This document shows positions 12,049 to 22,800 of a stretch of DNA of 64,000 nucleotides, in pieces. How positions within the stretch are numbered: position 1 is the first letter of the stretch; every line of letters starts with the position of its first letter. Under the pieces are notes generated by a model. The model had not been told where the DNA came from and made no database searches. It was given only the letters and a program-made list of their open reading frames with translations. This DNA comes from Tetragonia tetragonoides (taxonomy: Eukaryota > Streptophyta > Magnoliopsida > Caryophyllales > Aizoaceae), in NCBI GenBank assembly GCA_038025085.1, contig CM076153.1:11067501-11131500 (forward strand), in the 5' to 3' direction. Both the position numbers and the translations under genes were made by a program.

Positions 12049-12245
12049 CAGGAGCGTATCTAGTCCGGGGCACCGGTGTCCCGGGCACCTTGTGTTTTAG
12101 GAAATTTTTGCTAAAATAGCTTACCTTTTGGATTTTTTTTTTGAAAATTATTACTAAAATACCTCTAACAATTTAGTTTGGCACCCCTATTATATAATAA
12201 GTTAGTTTTAGCACCCATATAATTAGTTTCCTAGATCCGCCACTG
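12049..12245. mobile_element. hAT-type MITE with 8-bp target duplication
   Basis: The 197-bp segment starts CAGGAGCGTATCTAG and ends with CTAGATCCGCCACTG, the imperfect complement. The flanking 8-mers are TAGTCAAA (12041-12048) and CAGTCAAA (12246-12253), alike except for one base. An 8-bp duplication and CAG-start ends are typical of hAT elements, and ends of the CAGTGGCGGATCTAG type are common in plant hAT MITEs. No coding capacity. Confidence 0.75.
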
Positions 12246-12253
12246 CAGTCAAA

Positions 12254-15021
12254 CATGACATAAGCATGACATCATGCTTGTTAGAGGGAGCCTCACATTG
12301 AGATCGCCTTAGACGAATTTTTGTGAAGAATCAATAAGGGCTCCCATTTTTGTATATTGGGAGCGTATGTAGTTTGGAAAAGAATGAAACATATTTGTAA
12401 TGACTTATCTTTTATTTTTTTTAAACGTTTTCAAACTTTAACATGAAGTGTTGGAGAACCATTTCAATCTTTTCTCTACTGGTATTTTTTTTAATAAAAA
12501 AACATGTAGTATTATTTTCATTTTTTTTCCCCGAAAATGATATAAGATCTTCCAAATGAGAAATCTAGGAAATTATTATTTCCATGATAATGATTGTTAA
12601 AAGCAACCTTTAAGAATTCCCACATACCATATGCCTCTTACCCTAATATAATTTTTTTCTTCTAAAAAAACCTTTTGGACTCCCCAATTGTCAACATATA
12701 TACTCATCTTGGTCTTTGTTCATTCACTCCATTGTATTTATATATTGTATATGACTACAATGAGCAACTCAACTTAAACCAACACCAATATACAATTATT
12801 ATTTCATTTAAAAAAAAATCAAGTATAGTAGCTAAAAAAAAAAGTCATACGGATTTTGCTTTCTATTTTAACAATGTCATGCTATGAAATGAGCATATTA
12901 TATAGTACATCTTACATCTTGAATGAGAACTAGAAAGTGACATACAAATGTGATAAGATATATCAAAAATCATTTTTAAAGATTGTCTAGGAGGGTATTA
13001 GGCTTTGTGCTATTCAATGGAATTGTGCGGTACGGTGAGGCATAGAATAGAACGGGCCGAACGATACGAAACAGAATAGCGTGAAATGGAACAATACGGA
13101 ACGGAATGACGCGGGTTATTACACAAAATATAAGATAAAATGAAGTATAGAATGTAGAATGGAATGACACAAAATGATATCATGGAACCGATTAAATTAA
13201 AACGAAAGGAAACAAAACAGAGTAATGGAGATGGAAAAAAAACAAGGTATAAGACCATTCCATGATATACACTTGCCTTCTAACCGTTTTTTAAAAAAAT
13301 AAAAATAAAAATTGACATAGTCTCTAAAATCAATGCATGGGACTTTGAGCTCCCATTCCCAAGCTTAGATTGAGTTGACCTTCCCCTCTATTTACCTTTT
13401 TGAGTATGACTATAAACTACGGAGTATTAAATTCTTAATAAGAAAATCAACAACAAATAGAGTGTAAGGTGCAATTACCAATTTGACCAACAAAAGTCTA
13501 AGGTCAGATTCACACTTGTTTAACCCATGATGAATATACAAAAGGGTATTATTGTCATTTACTTTACCGCTCCTTTATGTTGCACGCTCACCATCCTTAC
13601 CTTACAAAAGGAAAGGAATTTTTGTGATACTCACTATAAAGGAGATGAAATGAGAGAGAGAGAGAGAGTTTACCTACTCCCAGCCATAGGAGCTGACCTC
13701 TTCATTTCAATCAAGCCAAAAAACGGATTCAACCCTTTTTACTAGGTTTGTGTCTTCTATAAACTCAACTCTTGTTACAAAAACTTTAATAATTCGATTG
13801 TAAGTTTTTGTCAATTCTACCGAAAAATAAAGGCGTGATTTTTTCTGGGTATTCATTGATTTTGTGTACTTTTTTTTACTTTTGGAATTATTGATTGTGG
13901 GTTGTTTTTTGTTTATTGTTGTTATTATCATTTGGAATCTGGGTTTGGTTTTTAATTACTGGAGACTTTTTTTTGATATAATTGATTTGTGGGTTTTTGT
14001 GGATATAAGCCGCTTGAATTGCTCTAGTTAAATTTCTTTTTCTTTTAATTTTTGGGAAATTTATGTTTGTTGTGTTTATGTGAACTTTTTCTGGGTGTTG
14101 ATCAGTATGACTTAAATCAAGGCACAAATAGTGTGGTGTTCTGTTGATTAATGGGAAGGTTTAAGGAGAACAAAAGAAAATTGGAATTTAGATCTATTGT
14201 TCTTGTGTTGAGTTGGAATGTTGGAGTGAATCTGTTGCAAGTTCATTTAGTATGCGTGGTTGATTGATTTGTTTTCAACATAGGAATTAAGGTTCTGTTT
14301 CTTTGATGTTCAATTATGCATTGAGAGCCATTGTATATGTAGGGGATGAAGTGGTGTTTGTTATGACACTAGTCTGTGGCTTCCTGTGTGTTTTGTTGAA
14401 CCCTTGGCAAAAGGTTGCGTCGTGAAAAGTTGCCTGGTTTTCCTGTTTAAGTTGACAAACAAGTAACATTCCCCTATGAACATAAGTCCGGAAAGAGCCA
14501 TTTGCATACGTAGGAGCTTAGAGGCTCAAAGGTTTTCTTTCTCTCTATGCCTTCTAACCAAGGAGGGTAGCAGGCCCGTAGCTCATCTACAACAGGGGGC
14601 TGTTATGAGCGCAGCTGGTGCCGATTTGTGGATATTGTAGTGTGTTTGTTGTTGGAGTCTCGATAGACTGAATTGAATATTTTTCTACTCTGTTAAGCAC
14701 TCGTGTATCAACTGGTAGTTTGCTGTCTGTCAATTGGAGCCTTGATCTGTCTTTGATGTCATGTCTTAAGTGTTTAGGTTGAAGAATTGTTTCAGTAGCA
14801 TCTACTATTTTCGTTCCCTTTTTTTTTTTTTTGTGGCAACTGGAAAAGACCTTTGCATGATTTTGATGAGTAGCGTTTTCGTTTCAGAACTGGTCACTTC
14901 CATCCTTGACTCAAACTGCTGATGAATTAGTCCCTGCATAGTGTTCTGTGAGTGAATTGTTTGGTTTTTCTTCGTGGTATGAAAAGCATAAAGCTTATAA
15001 GGATTTGGGTGTAGCATTTTC
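12254..15021. other. Intergenic region upstream of the DUF1644 gene
   Basis: AT-rich and without a convincing gene. It includes a purine-rich patch at 13010-13220 and a short GA tract near 13650, and the promoter and probable leader of the DUF1644 gene (about 13.6-15.0 kb). No splice structure of the leader can be fixed from the sequence alone. Confidence 0.5.
13010..13220. repeat. Degenerate purine-rich GGAAYGGAAT-like repeat
   Basis: Variants of GGAACGGAATGAC, GGAACAATACGG and TAGAATGGAATGACAC recur about every 10-20 bases. Minus-strand open frames here are low-complexity artefacts. No unit boundary is clean enough to assign a family. Confidence 0.5.
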
Positions 15022-16995
15022 ATGGCCTTTCAATGTTTTTATAAAAGAGGGCCTCAACGAAGCAGTGGTGGAGGTGGAGGTGGAGATGTCCAACCACGGT
15101 TGAAGTCTTCCAACATTCTGGATATTCAATTGAGTATCAACTGGGATAATGTAACTTGTCCAATATGCCTGGACTACCCTCATAATAGTGTACTGCTTCA
15201 ATGTTCATCGTATGAGAAAGGGTGTCGTCCCTTTGTGTGCGACACAAACCACTTGCATTCGAACTGCTTGGAACGTTTTAAAACTGCATATGGGATGCCA
15301 GCAGGATCAAAGTCGCCCTCAACTTCAGATGCTGTGGCAAGTGAGAATCCAGGAGCAGTGAATCCTGAAGGCAACTGTAAGCCAACTTGTCCATTATGTA
15401 GGGGAGAGGTGAATGGCTGGGTTCCCATTGAAAATGCCAGGCAATATCTGGACCAAAAAAAGCGTTGCTGTGAGGAGGAGCGATGTACATTTGCTGGTAC
15501 ATACTTGGAGCTTCAGAAACATGCTCAACAAGAACATCCGAATTCACGTCCATCAAGAATCGATCCTGCACGACAGCTTGACTGGGAGAATTTCCAGCAG
15601 TCATCAGAAATTGTCGATGTTCTTAGCACTATTCATTCAGAAGTTCCTCGTGGGGTCGTACTGGGAGACTATGTGATTGAATATGGTGACGATGATACTG
15701 CAGATGAGTTTGAGGACTTCCCTGGCGATGAAGGAAATTGGTGGACGTCTTGTATACTATATCAGGTGTTTGATAATCTTCGTAGTAATAGAAATAGGAG
15801 GAGGTCAAGGACTAGTGATACAAGAAGAGGAAGCCGCCATTCCAGCTATGATACATCAAATTCAGATGATGGCTCTGTTATGTCCATTGAATTTGCAGAC
15901 TATAGGGGGGATGAGACTGACGATGAATTTGTTAACACCAGAGGCCCGACGAGAACTAGTTTTAACCACCGCAGGTTAGTTGAGCAACTTCTTATGCAAA
16001 ATAATTTTCCATCATTGACATTAGTTTAATAATAGTTCATTCTTATCCTGAAATATCATGAGATTCATGACGTGAGTTGAGGTTCATTTGTTCTGTTAGG
16101 ATGCTAATAGGGTAATACATATGATACCAACAAACGAAGAAAAACTAACATTTAGGATTTTGCAAATTCCCATTTGCATGTGCATCAGTGCATATCAAGC
16201 CCTAAAGAGGAGTGGGTAAATTAGTCAGAAGCAGCTCAAGATATCTCCTCAGAATCGTTTCAATTTGTGGACTAATATCAAACAACTAGCAAGAAGAGAA
16301 CTTTTGCTATTTGGCTAATCTTGATCACATGGCCATCGTTTGCATTCATGACAGCTTCATGTTTGCTTCCATGTGTTATATTCTGGGTAGTTAAGAGGCT
16401 TAGAGAACATTTCTTAGTAGGTACTACCAGCTGGTTCATTGATCTTTGGTCTAAAGCATTTAGAAGGTTTATCTGTATTTTTCAAAATGAAGAAGATGGT
16501 TATGTCTAATGAAGTGGTACAAATAATGCTTTACAACAAAGATCATCCTAATTTCTTGGAAACCCCCAACTTTCCAATTAAATAGAGGTTAGACTCAAAT
16601 AAAAGCCCAACTTTTAGCAATCATCCTGGAAAAACTTTCAATGATTGAAGTTTTGGGCTTGGTATTGCATTCGTGCTTCAATGGGGTAACATGTGATGCC
16701 ATAGTGAAATGATGTGTAAGCAACATGCCTTCTAATTTCTTGAGGTTGATGTTAACCAGACCCCTTGGCCTCGTGAACTTGGGTAGAGGAAGCTGTAATT
16801 GATGCTTTGCACTTTTGACTTGCCATTAACACAAATTAGCTGACATACTTTTCTGACGCTTTAATTGAGGTTTAATGTTTGGGATGGGTGGATTTGTCAT
16901 TTGTGCAATACATTCATTATTTACGCTGCTGCTGAATTCTTCTGAAGTGTTCTGGTGTTCCCTGCAGTTCTCGAAGAAGGCGCTCCCGCTTCTAG
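15022..16995 (+). CDS. DUF1644 family zinc-binding protein
   Basis: A plant-specific DUF1644 protein. The family is described as putative E3-like or stress-related, but its biochemical role is not settled. Residues about 42-145 carry the domain: CPIC (46-49), an HLHSNC segment, CPLCRGEVNGW, then a second Cys/His region with CCEEERC and QKHAQQEHP. Acidic stretches and an Arg/Ser-rich tail follow. Reading straight through gives 335 aa ending FPSLTLV at 16029. However, GCAG/GTTAGT at 15974/15975 and CCTGCAG at 16967 define a good 993-bp intron. Splicing 15022-15974 to 16968-16995 gives 326 aa ending SSRRRRSRF, which fits the Arg-rich end I associate with the family. Both ends are possible isoforms. 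I prefer the spliced form. Confidence 0.85.
15975..16967 (+). other. Probable last intron of the DUF1644 gene
   Basis: The donor is GTTAGT and the acceptor CCTGCAG. The interval has no long conserved frame, although retention would add only nine different codons and a stop at 16027-16029. A short frame at 16321-16509 shows no resemblance to anything I know. Confidence 0.6.
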
Positions 16996-18981
16996 CCTAT
17001 GACCATTAGGTGCATGTCCTGTTGCTACCTTCTTTTATTTCCAGAATATTAAAAATAATTTGTTTGTATTTATATAGGGTGATAATCTGGACACTGATAT
17101 GATAACTTGTTTCCTAATCCATCCTTTTTGTGTTGATATAGAAGCCGAGGAGAATGATGGAAAGGGGATGCAGATGTAAAGTGTTAGGATGTTGCTACTG
17201 CTCCGAGTGTTCGGATCTCCATCATACGTCCAAACTTGTGGTCAGCTCTAGACTGGTTAGATTGAAATCCTAGATGTTTAACTTTATCCTTTGTTTTAGC
17301 TTCACAAATTTATTTCATTGATTAGCCTTTTATCCATGTACTGAATGGAAGTTTCAGAAAATAGGAAGAAAGTTTTGGGTTTCCATCCTTTCAGAATTTG
17401 CCCTTTTGTAAGAAACTTTGATATAATGGTTGTATATATTTTTCTTGCTAGATGCCATTCAAACCTTTGCTTAGTTGAAAATACATCCAGAATTGAAGAT
17501 GTAAAATATAGTTTGCTTTTGCAACATTTCATGATGTGCTTTGGGCCACATAAGAGCATATTCTGTTACATGATTGATTATAGGCCCAGGTTTCCTATAT
17601 TTTGTATACTGGTGTTATTTTTCTGTTGCCCAGTGCTCTCTTTTTCAGACAACTGGAGGCAAAAGCTATCTGAATATTGATATTAATTCTCTTGAGATCT
17701 TAACAGTAAGTTAGCTTTATCTGGGAAACAGCAAACCATAAATAATAAATGTGCCCTTAAAGCCTAGAGGGCAACTTTTTAAACTAAATTATGTAATAAA
17801 GAATCTTAAGAAACTACATTGATGGTGGGTTCTTTTCTACTTATTTAGTAATTAGTTGGATTCGGTTCTGTTCGGTTCAATTATTTACTTTTTATCTTAT
17901 ATATTACTATTCAATTTTTTGGAGTTATTTAGTTCGATTCAATTCAAATATAACTTGTTTCGAAGGTTCAACCAGAAATCTTTTACAGCCGAAATAAGTC
18001 CCATTGCACTATTGCTATCCCCGTTTTGTGTCATGAGTGTTTTGATAATGACATCTTGTGTAGGGATCAGCTTTGTTGTTATCTCCAATCGTTTTGTTAT
18101 CCTGGACCTTAGTTTTGTTACTAAAATTGAGTATTTGTGCCACGTAATCACATTTCGATCTTATCATCATCCATTTATCCTTCTTCAGTTTTCCATAATG
18201 ACAATAGATAGTTTTTTGAATTAGGGTATTTTAAACCTGTCGTTTCTAAATTTTTGCATGTAATTTTATGTCCTTTAGTGAAAGTAATTTTAAACGGTAC
18301 TTCTATATCATAACCATTTGGAGTTGTCCTCCGAAAATACAAAGTGATCACCAATGAATCATTTCAAATTTAAACAAGAAACATACATCTGATTTACATG
18401 CAGGTTGCGACTTGTAATACTTGTTATTAGAAGTTGGAACTTTCACTTGCTATTTTGTCTTCTCTTTTCATCGCACTCTAATAATGATATAGATGATAGT
18501 TATGGAGAGAATATAGATAAACCATCCTTTCTCACAGGCCACAGTAAATAATTTGATAAAATTCTTATACGTGACATTTCGTCCAAAACAAGTTTTAATT
18601 TTATTTTTCTTTTTTATTTTAACTATCTATGAAAATAGACAAGTTGATATTTAAGTTTTAGTAGATTTTAATACTAGAGAAAACTTTTAATAGTTAAGGA
18701 TGTGAAATACCATTTGTTATTTGAGATTATTTTCTTACTTATCAACAAATTTATTTTTACAGTATATACTGTATTTAACTTAAGCTTTCTTATTAAAATG
18801 GTGCGATGATTTTCTCGATAATTAGGTACATAGCTTCATTCAATTTTGACAAACTTAATGGATTGGATTATTCATATTTCTCTCACTTATGTACTTTTGA
18901 CTTTATTTTAAACTTAGGAATATGACCTAACATGAACACATAGAATTTCATATTAAAATATGTAGGCATTGTAACAACAAA
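16996..18981. other. Intergenic; 3' UTR of DUF1644 gene, then AT-rich spacer
   Basis: Probable 3' UTR, perhaps with a further UTR intron near 17142, where GATATAG precedes an AAGCCGAGGAG exon-like stretch. The rest is AT-rich sequence. A frame of 122 codons at 17856-18224 is AT-rich, hydrophobic and without recognisable domains, so I do not call it a gene. Confidence 0.5.
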
Positions 18982-19053
18982 GTGGCTGTAGTTTAGTGGT
19001 TAGAATTCCACGTTGTGGCCGTGGAGACCTGGGCTCGAATCCCAGCAGCCACA
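18982..19053 (+). tRNA. tRNA-His (GUG), nuclear type
   Basis: A 72-nt cloverleaf. The acceptor stem GTGGCTG pairs with CAGCCAC and is followed by discriminator A. The D arm contains TAGTTTAGTGGTTAGAAT (box A), the anticodon stem is CCACG/CGTGG with loop TTGTGGC and anticodon GTG at 19015-19017, and the T arm has GGTTCGA-type box B as GGCTCGAATCCC. There is no intron. It is the nuclear-encoded plant type, not the organellar one. CAA-rich sequence (AACAACAAA) directly upstream fits plant tRNA start sites. Confidence 0.97.
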
Positions 19054-19060
19054 ATTTATC

Positions 19061-19068
19061 TTTTTTTT
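19061..19068 (+). terminator. Pol III T-run terminator of tRNA-His
   Basis: Eight T residues begin 8 nt after the tRNA discriminator base, the usual RNA polymerase III stop. Confidence 0.85.
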
Positions 19069-19822
19069 CCCCTTAAGTTTGTTACCCAAGTCCAATTGTA
19101 CAGCAGATTAATACGTGGAATGAATGTCGAAGAATGTTCCTATCAAAAAAATAAAAATAAATAAGATCTTCCAAATGATGAGGATGTGCTGTTAAGCAAA
19201 GATTACTAGCATCAAAAGCCACCTATAACTAATGTTACATGTGATAAATCAATCAACATGAGACCCGATTAGTATTCTTTAGAGTTTACCCGTGTTAGTT
19301 CAGTTCAATCCAATTTGTCTAGCACAACTTTAAAGAACGCACTCATTAATGTTTTTCCTTGCGGTTTCTTTTTCTTTTTGGACAAACCGAAACAACTAGG
19401 GTTAACTCTGGATCATTGGCGCAGCAAGGCAACTATGCCATTTACATCAACTTTGCTTGAAGAAGTATGTAGCTAGTCTAGAAGTCTCTCCTTCGAAGAA
19501 CTTGATCAAGGAGAAACAAGTAGTCGTGGAACAATGACTTCAAAGGATTGCACTTGCATGGCCGGATAACACATTTTTAGAAAATGTTATGTTTCTAACA
19601 TCACTTGATACTTGATAGGATAAAAATCCTTAGGCTGTCAGGCAACACACATCACTTCAGCACACTAGTACAAACATACATGCATTAACGTAACATTGAC
19701 CAAATTGCCACTACTGTGAATGCTCCCCAATACAACCACGAAGCAGAGTCATGCAGGTTGTAAAGAGTACAATACAATGAGTAAAATGGGAGTATGCGAA
19801 ACACAAGAGAAACCGGCAAAGA
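19069..19822. other. Spacer between tRNA-His and REIL gene
   Basis: Holds the probable 3' UTR of the minus-strand REIL gene next to 19822 and otherwise AT-rich sequence. No gene seen. Confidence 0.5.
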
Positions 19823-22800
19823 TTAATAGGTACAGTTCTTGGGAAGATTCCTAATGACGTTGCTCTTCATGCCCATCTTTGACCGCATGGCGTCTACTCC
19901 AGATCTGCTCATCTCCTTCAAGACCTTCATTCTGATTATTCGCTCCTTCGATTGCACAGTCGCTAGACCCATACCCTTATAGCTGAAAACCAAGGAAAGA
20001 GAGTTCAGAAAAGTTTAACAAGAGAACAATCCGTTGTGAATGTGATCATTGATATGTGAGAATCTTGGGCAACAATGTAAAGGGCATACCTTGAGGCTAA
20101 TGCAATGGATATAGCCACACCATTTGCAGCAGCAGGGCGAGGTTTTTGCTTGTAGTAACGCAAAAATTCACGAGATCCAAGTGACTTTGTAGATACTCCA
20201 CTGTCAGTCCTGCTTCTGATGACAAGCTCAGCACCGCTTCCAAGTTCAACGGAGTTGGCACCATCATTCACCGTAGCCAACTGCTTGCCATCTTCATCCA
20301 TGAAACTACCATGATAAACACAACCAAAGATCAGAACCATGAGAGGACATACAATTCACTAGAGCAACTAAAATAATTTGTTGTAGAATTGTAGATGCAA
20401 GGTCTTGATACAATCCTCCAATTTGAAAAGGTACGGGAGGCCAGGGATTCTTTCCATGTGTTGGAAGAACTGCTGCAATGCACATAACTCTAACATTCAA
20501 CCCCTTGTAATATTAAACCTACCCCCCTCCCCCCCACCCTTTTCTTCTACTACTGCCTGTCCTCCCCAGCTCCCCTTCATTACACATGCAAAAAAAATGG
20601 AGCTGTAATATGTTAATGTTTCAGACTTACCAATGCCTGAATACCCCCTCCCCCACCACCCTCTCTCCTGATAGAACCTTACTAAAGCCCACAAGATGGC
20701 CCCTCATGAGAACACAGATGCCAATTCATGCCCATCATTCATTAATATCGAAAAGAAGCAATATATAAGACTAGTACCTGCTGCTGTAATCATAAAATTC
20801 TTCTAGCTCTACTTCCTCCTCATCGCCTCCATCACCATAACGAACTTTGCAGTGACCTTTTGCATCCATGTGCTTTCTAACTGCCTCCAAGCTGCTAAAT
20901 GGGTGACATCTCTCATTGCAGTACAAGCAAAGGAAATCCCTTTTCACCTGACATAACAGCCACATAACATAGATGAGTGTGAAAATATCAACCAGGAAGA
21001 GGGTGGGGGAGTAGAAAGGACACAGCAGCTACTGCCATTTGAAAGCTGTAACAGCTTGTTAAATTCTTACCTTAAGGCCAAGATAAGTAAGAAGCCCCTT
21101 TGGATCTTTCAAATATTCAATGTCCGGGATGAAGAAACCGTGCTTCTTGTGCATGTGAACCATACAGTTCTCTATGGTGTCATTCTCCAAGTCACACATA
21201 AAGCAACAGGTTGGATCTAACTCTTCAAAGTCATCTTCATCATCATCCATATCAGCAGCAGTGGCAGAGTTCTCATTCATCTTCATAGAATTGAGTGAAT
21301 CTGCAGCCTCTTCAATCATGTCGTCGTCTGAATCTACCTCCTCCCACTCACTATCCTCGCTTTCCTCAGTTTCCACATCCTTTTCAGGTGCAGGTCTTAC
21401 AGGAGTACGACGGGTCAGTGGCTTAATTATGGCATTGTCCTCGTTCTGACGATTCTCTCCCTGGGAAGCCCGCATAATGTGACTCCTTGACTTGAGATGC
21501 TCAGCATGAGCCTTAGAGCTTCTGTAACCCTTGCCACAAAGGCCACAACTATAGAGCATGGGGGACTCATTTAATTTCTTTTTCTCCTCAGCAAGGGCAG
21601 TTTGTCTTGCTATAAATAAAGCCTCTGTTACCCCTGGAACCCCGGCAATCTAAATCAAAATCAGGACCAAGAACTAATTAATTAGCAATATAATATCCTG
21701 GTCATTAACCAATAGAAAGGCACAGAGTATATGTACTAAACCGAACAAGCAGAACCAAAGGACATTCAAGTATGTACTTCTTATCCTACAATACAAACGA
21801 CAAAATCAGAACAAAGTAACACACAAGCAAGGCATCGACATCCCATTATGATACAGAACCATTGGAAATAAAATAACCACTAAATTTAACATTGCTGTTC
21901 TACAACAACAACAACAACAACAACCCAGTAAGTATCCCGCCTAGGGCGGGGTCTGGGGAGGTCCAGATGTACGCAGTCTTACCCCTAACTAGTCGCCTAG
22001 AAGAGAGACTGTTTCCGAAAGACCCACGAAAACTTCTTTTTTTTTTTTCATTTTCAAAACGGTTTTTTTCGGGTAAATTGTTCAATACTGACAAGTGTGA
22101 AAATTATCAACCACCAGATATGATAATATGATCAGAAAGTCAAAAAAAGGGAAGTAAATCACTAGACATACTAGCACAAGATTCTACTTACTGAACAGCA
22201 TAAATAAAGGGGACGCTACATGCTATAAACACAATGAATCCACCTCTAGTACTAGCCAATGCACATCCGTAATCTAACGCGGATCCTCTACACGGATCCT
22301 GCTCCGCCATACTCTCCTATCTAGGACCAAGTCCTCGGTAAGATCTAAATGGGTCAAATCCTGCCTGATTACCTCTCCCCAAGTCTTCTTTGGGCGTCCT
22401 CTTCTCCGTTTACAGTCTCTAAGTGTAATTCTCTCACACCTTCTCACCGGTGCATCACGATGTCTCCTCCTCACATGCCCAAGCCACCTAAGCCTTGTTT
22501 CTCGCATCTTGTTGTCGATATCGGTCACTCCCACCTTGCCTCTCAACACTTCGTTTCTAATTCTATCTCGTCTTGTAGAGTTGCACATCCAACGAAGCAT
22601 CCTCATCTCGATCACCCGCATCTTCTGCACATGCACCTGCCTCACCGGCCAACACTCCGCCCCATATAGCATAGGTGGCCTGATGGCTGTACAATAAAAT
22701 TTGCCTTTAAGTTTTAGTGGGATTTTTCTGTCACACAGAACTCCCGTTGCACTCCTCCACCTTAGCCACCCTGTTCTGATACGATGCGTCACGTCGTCGT

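Noticed and set aside
17856..18224. 122-codon hydrophobic frame
   Set aside because: AT-rich, Phe/Ile/Leu-dominated text with no motif. The length is expected by chance in such sequence.
21174..21449. Ser-rich frame on the plus strand
   Set aside because: It is the antisense of the acidic Asp/Glu segment of REIL exon 2.
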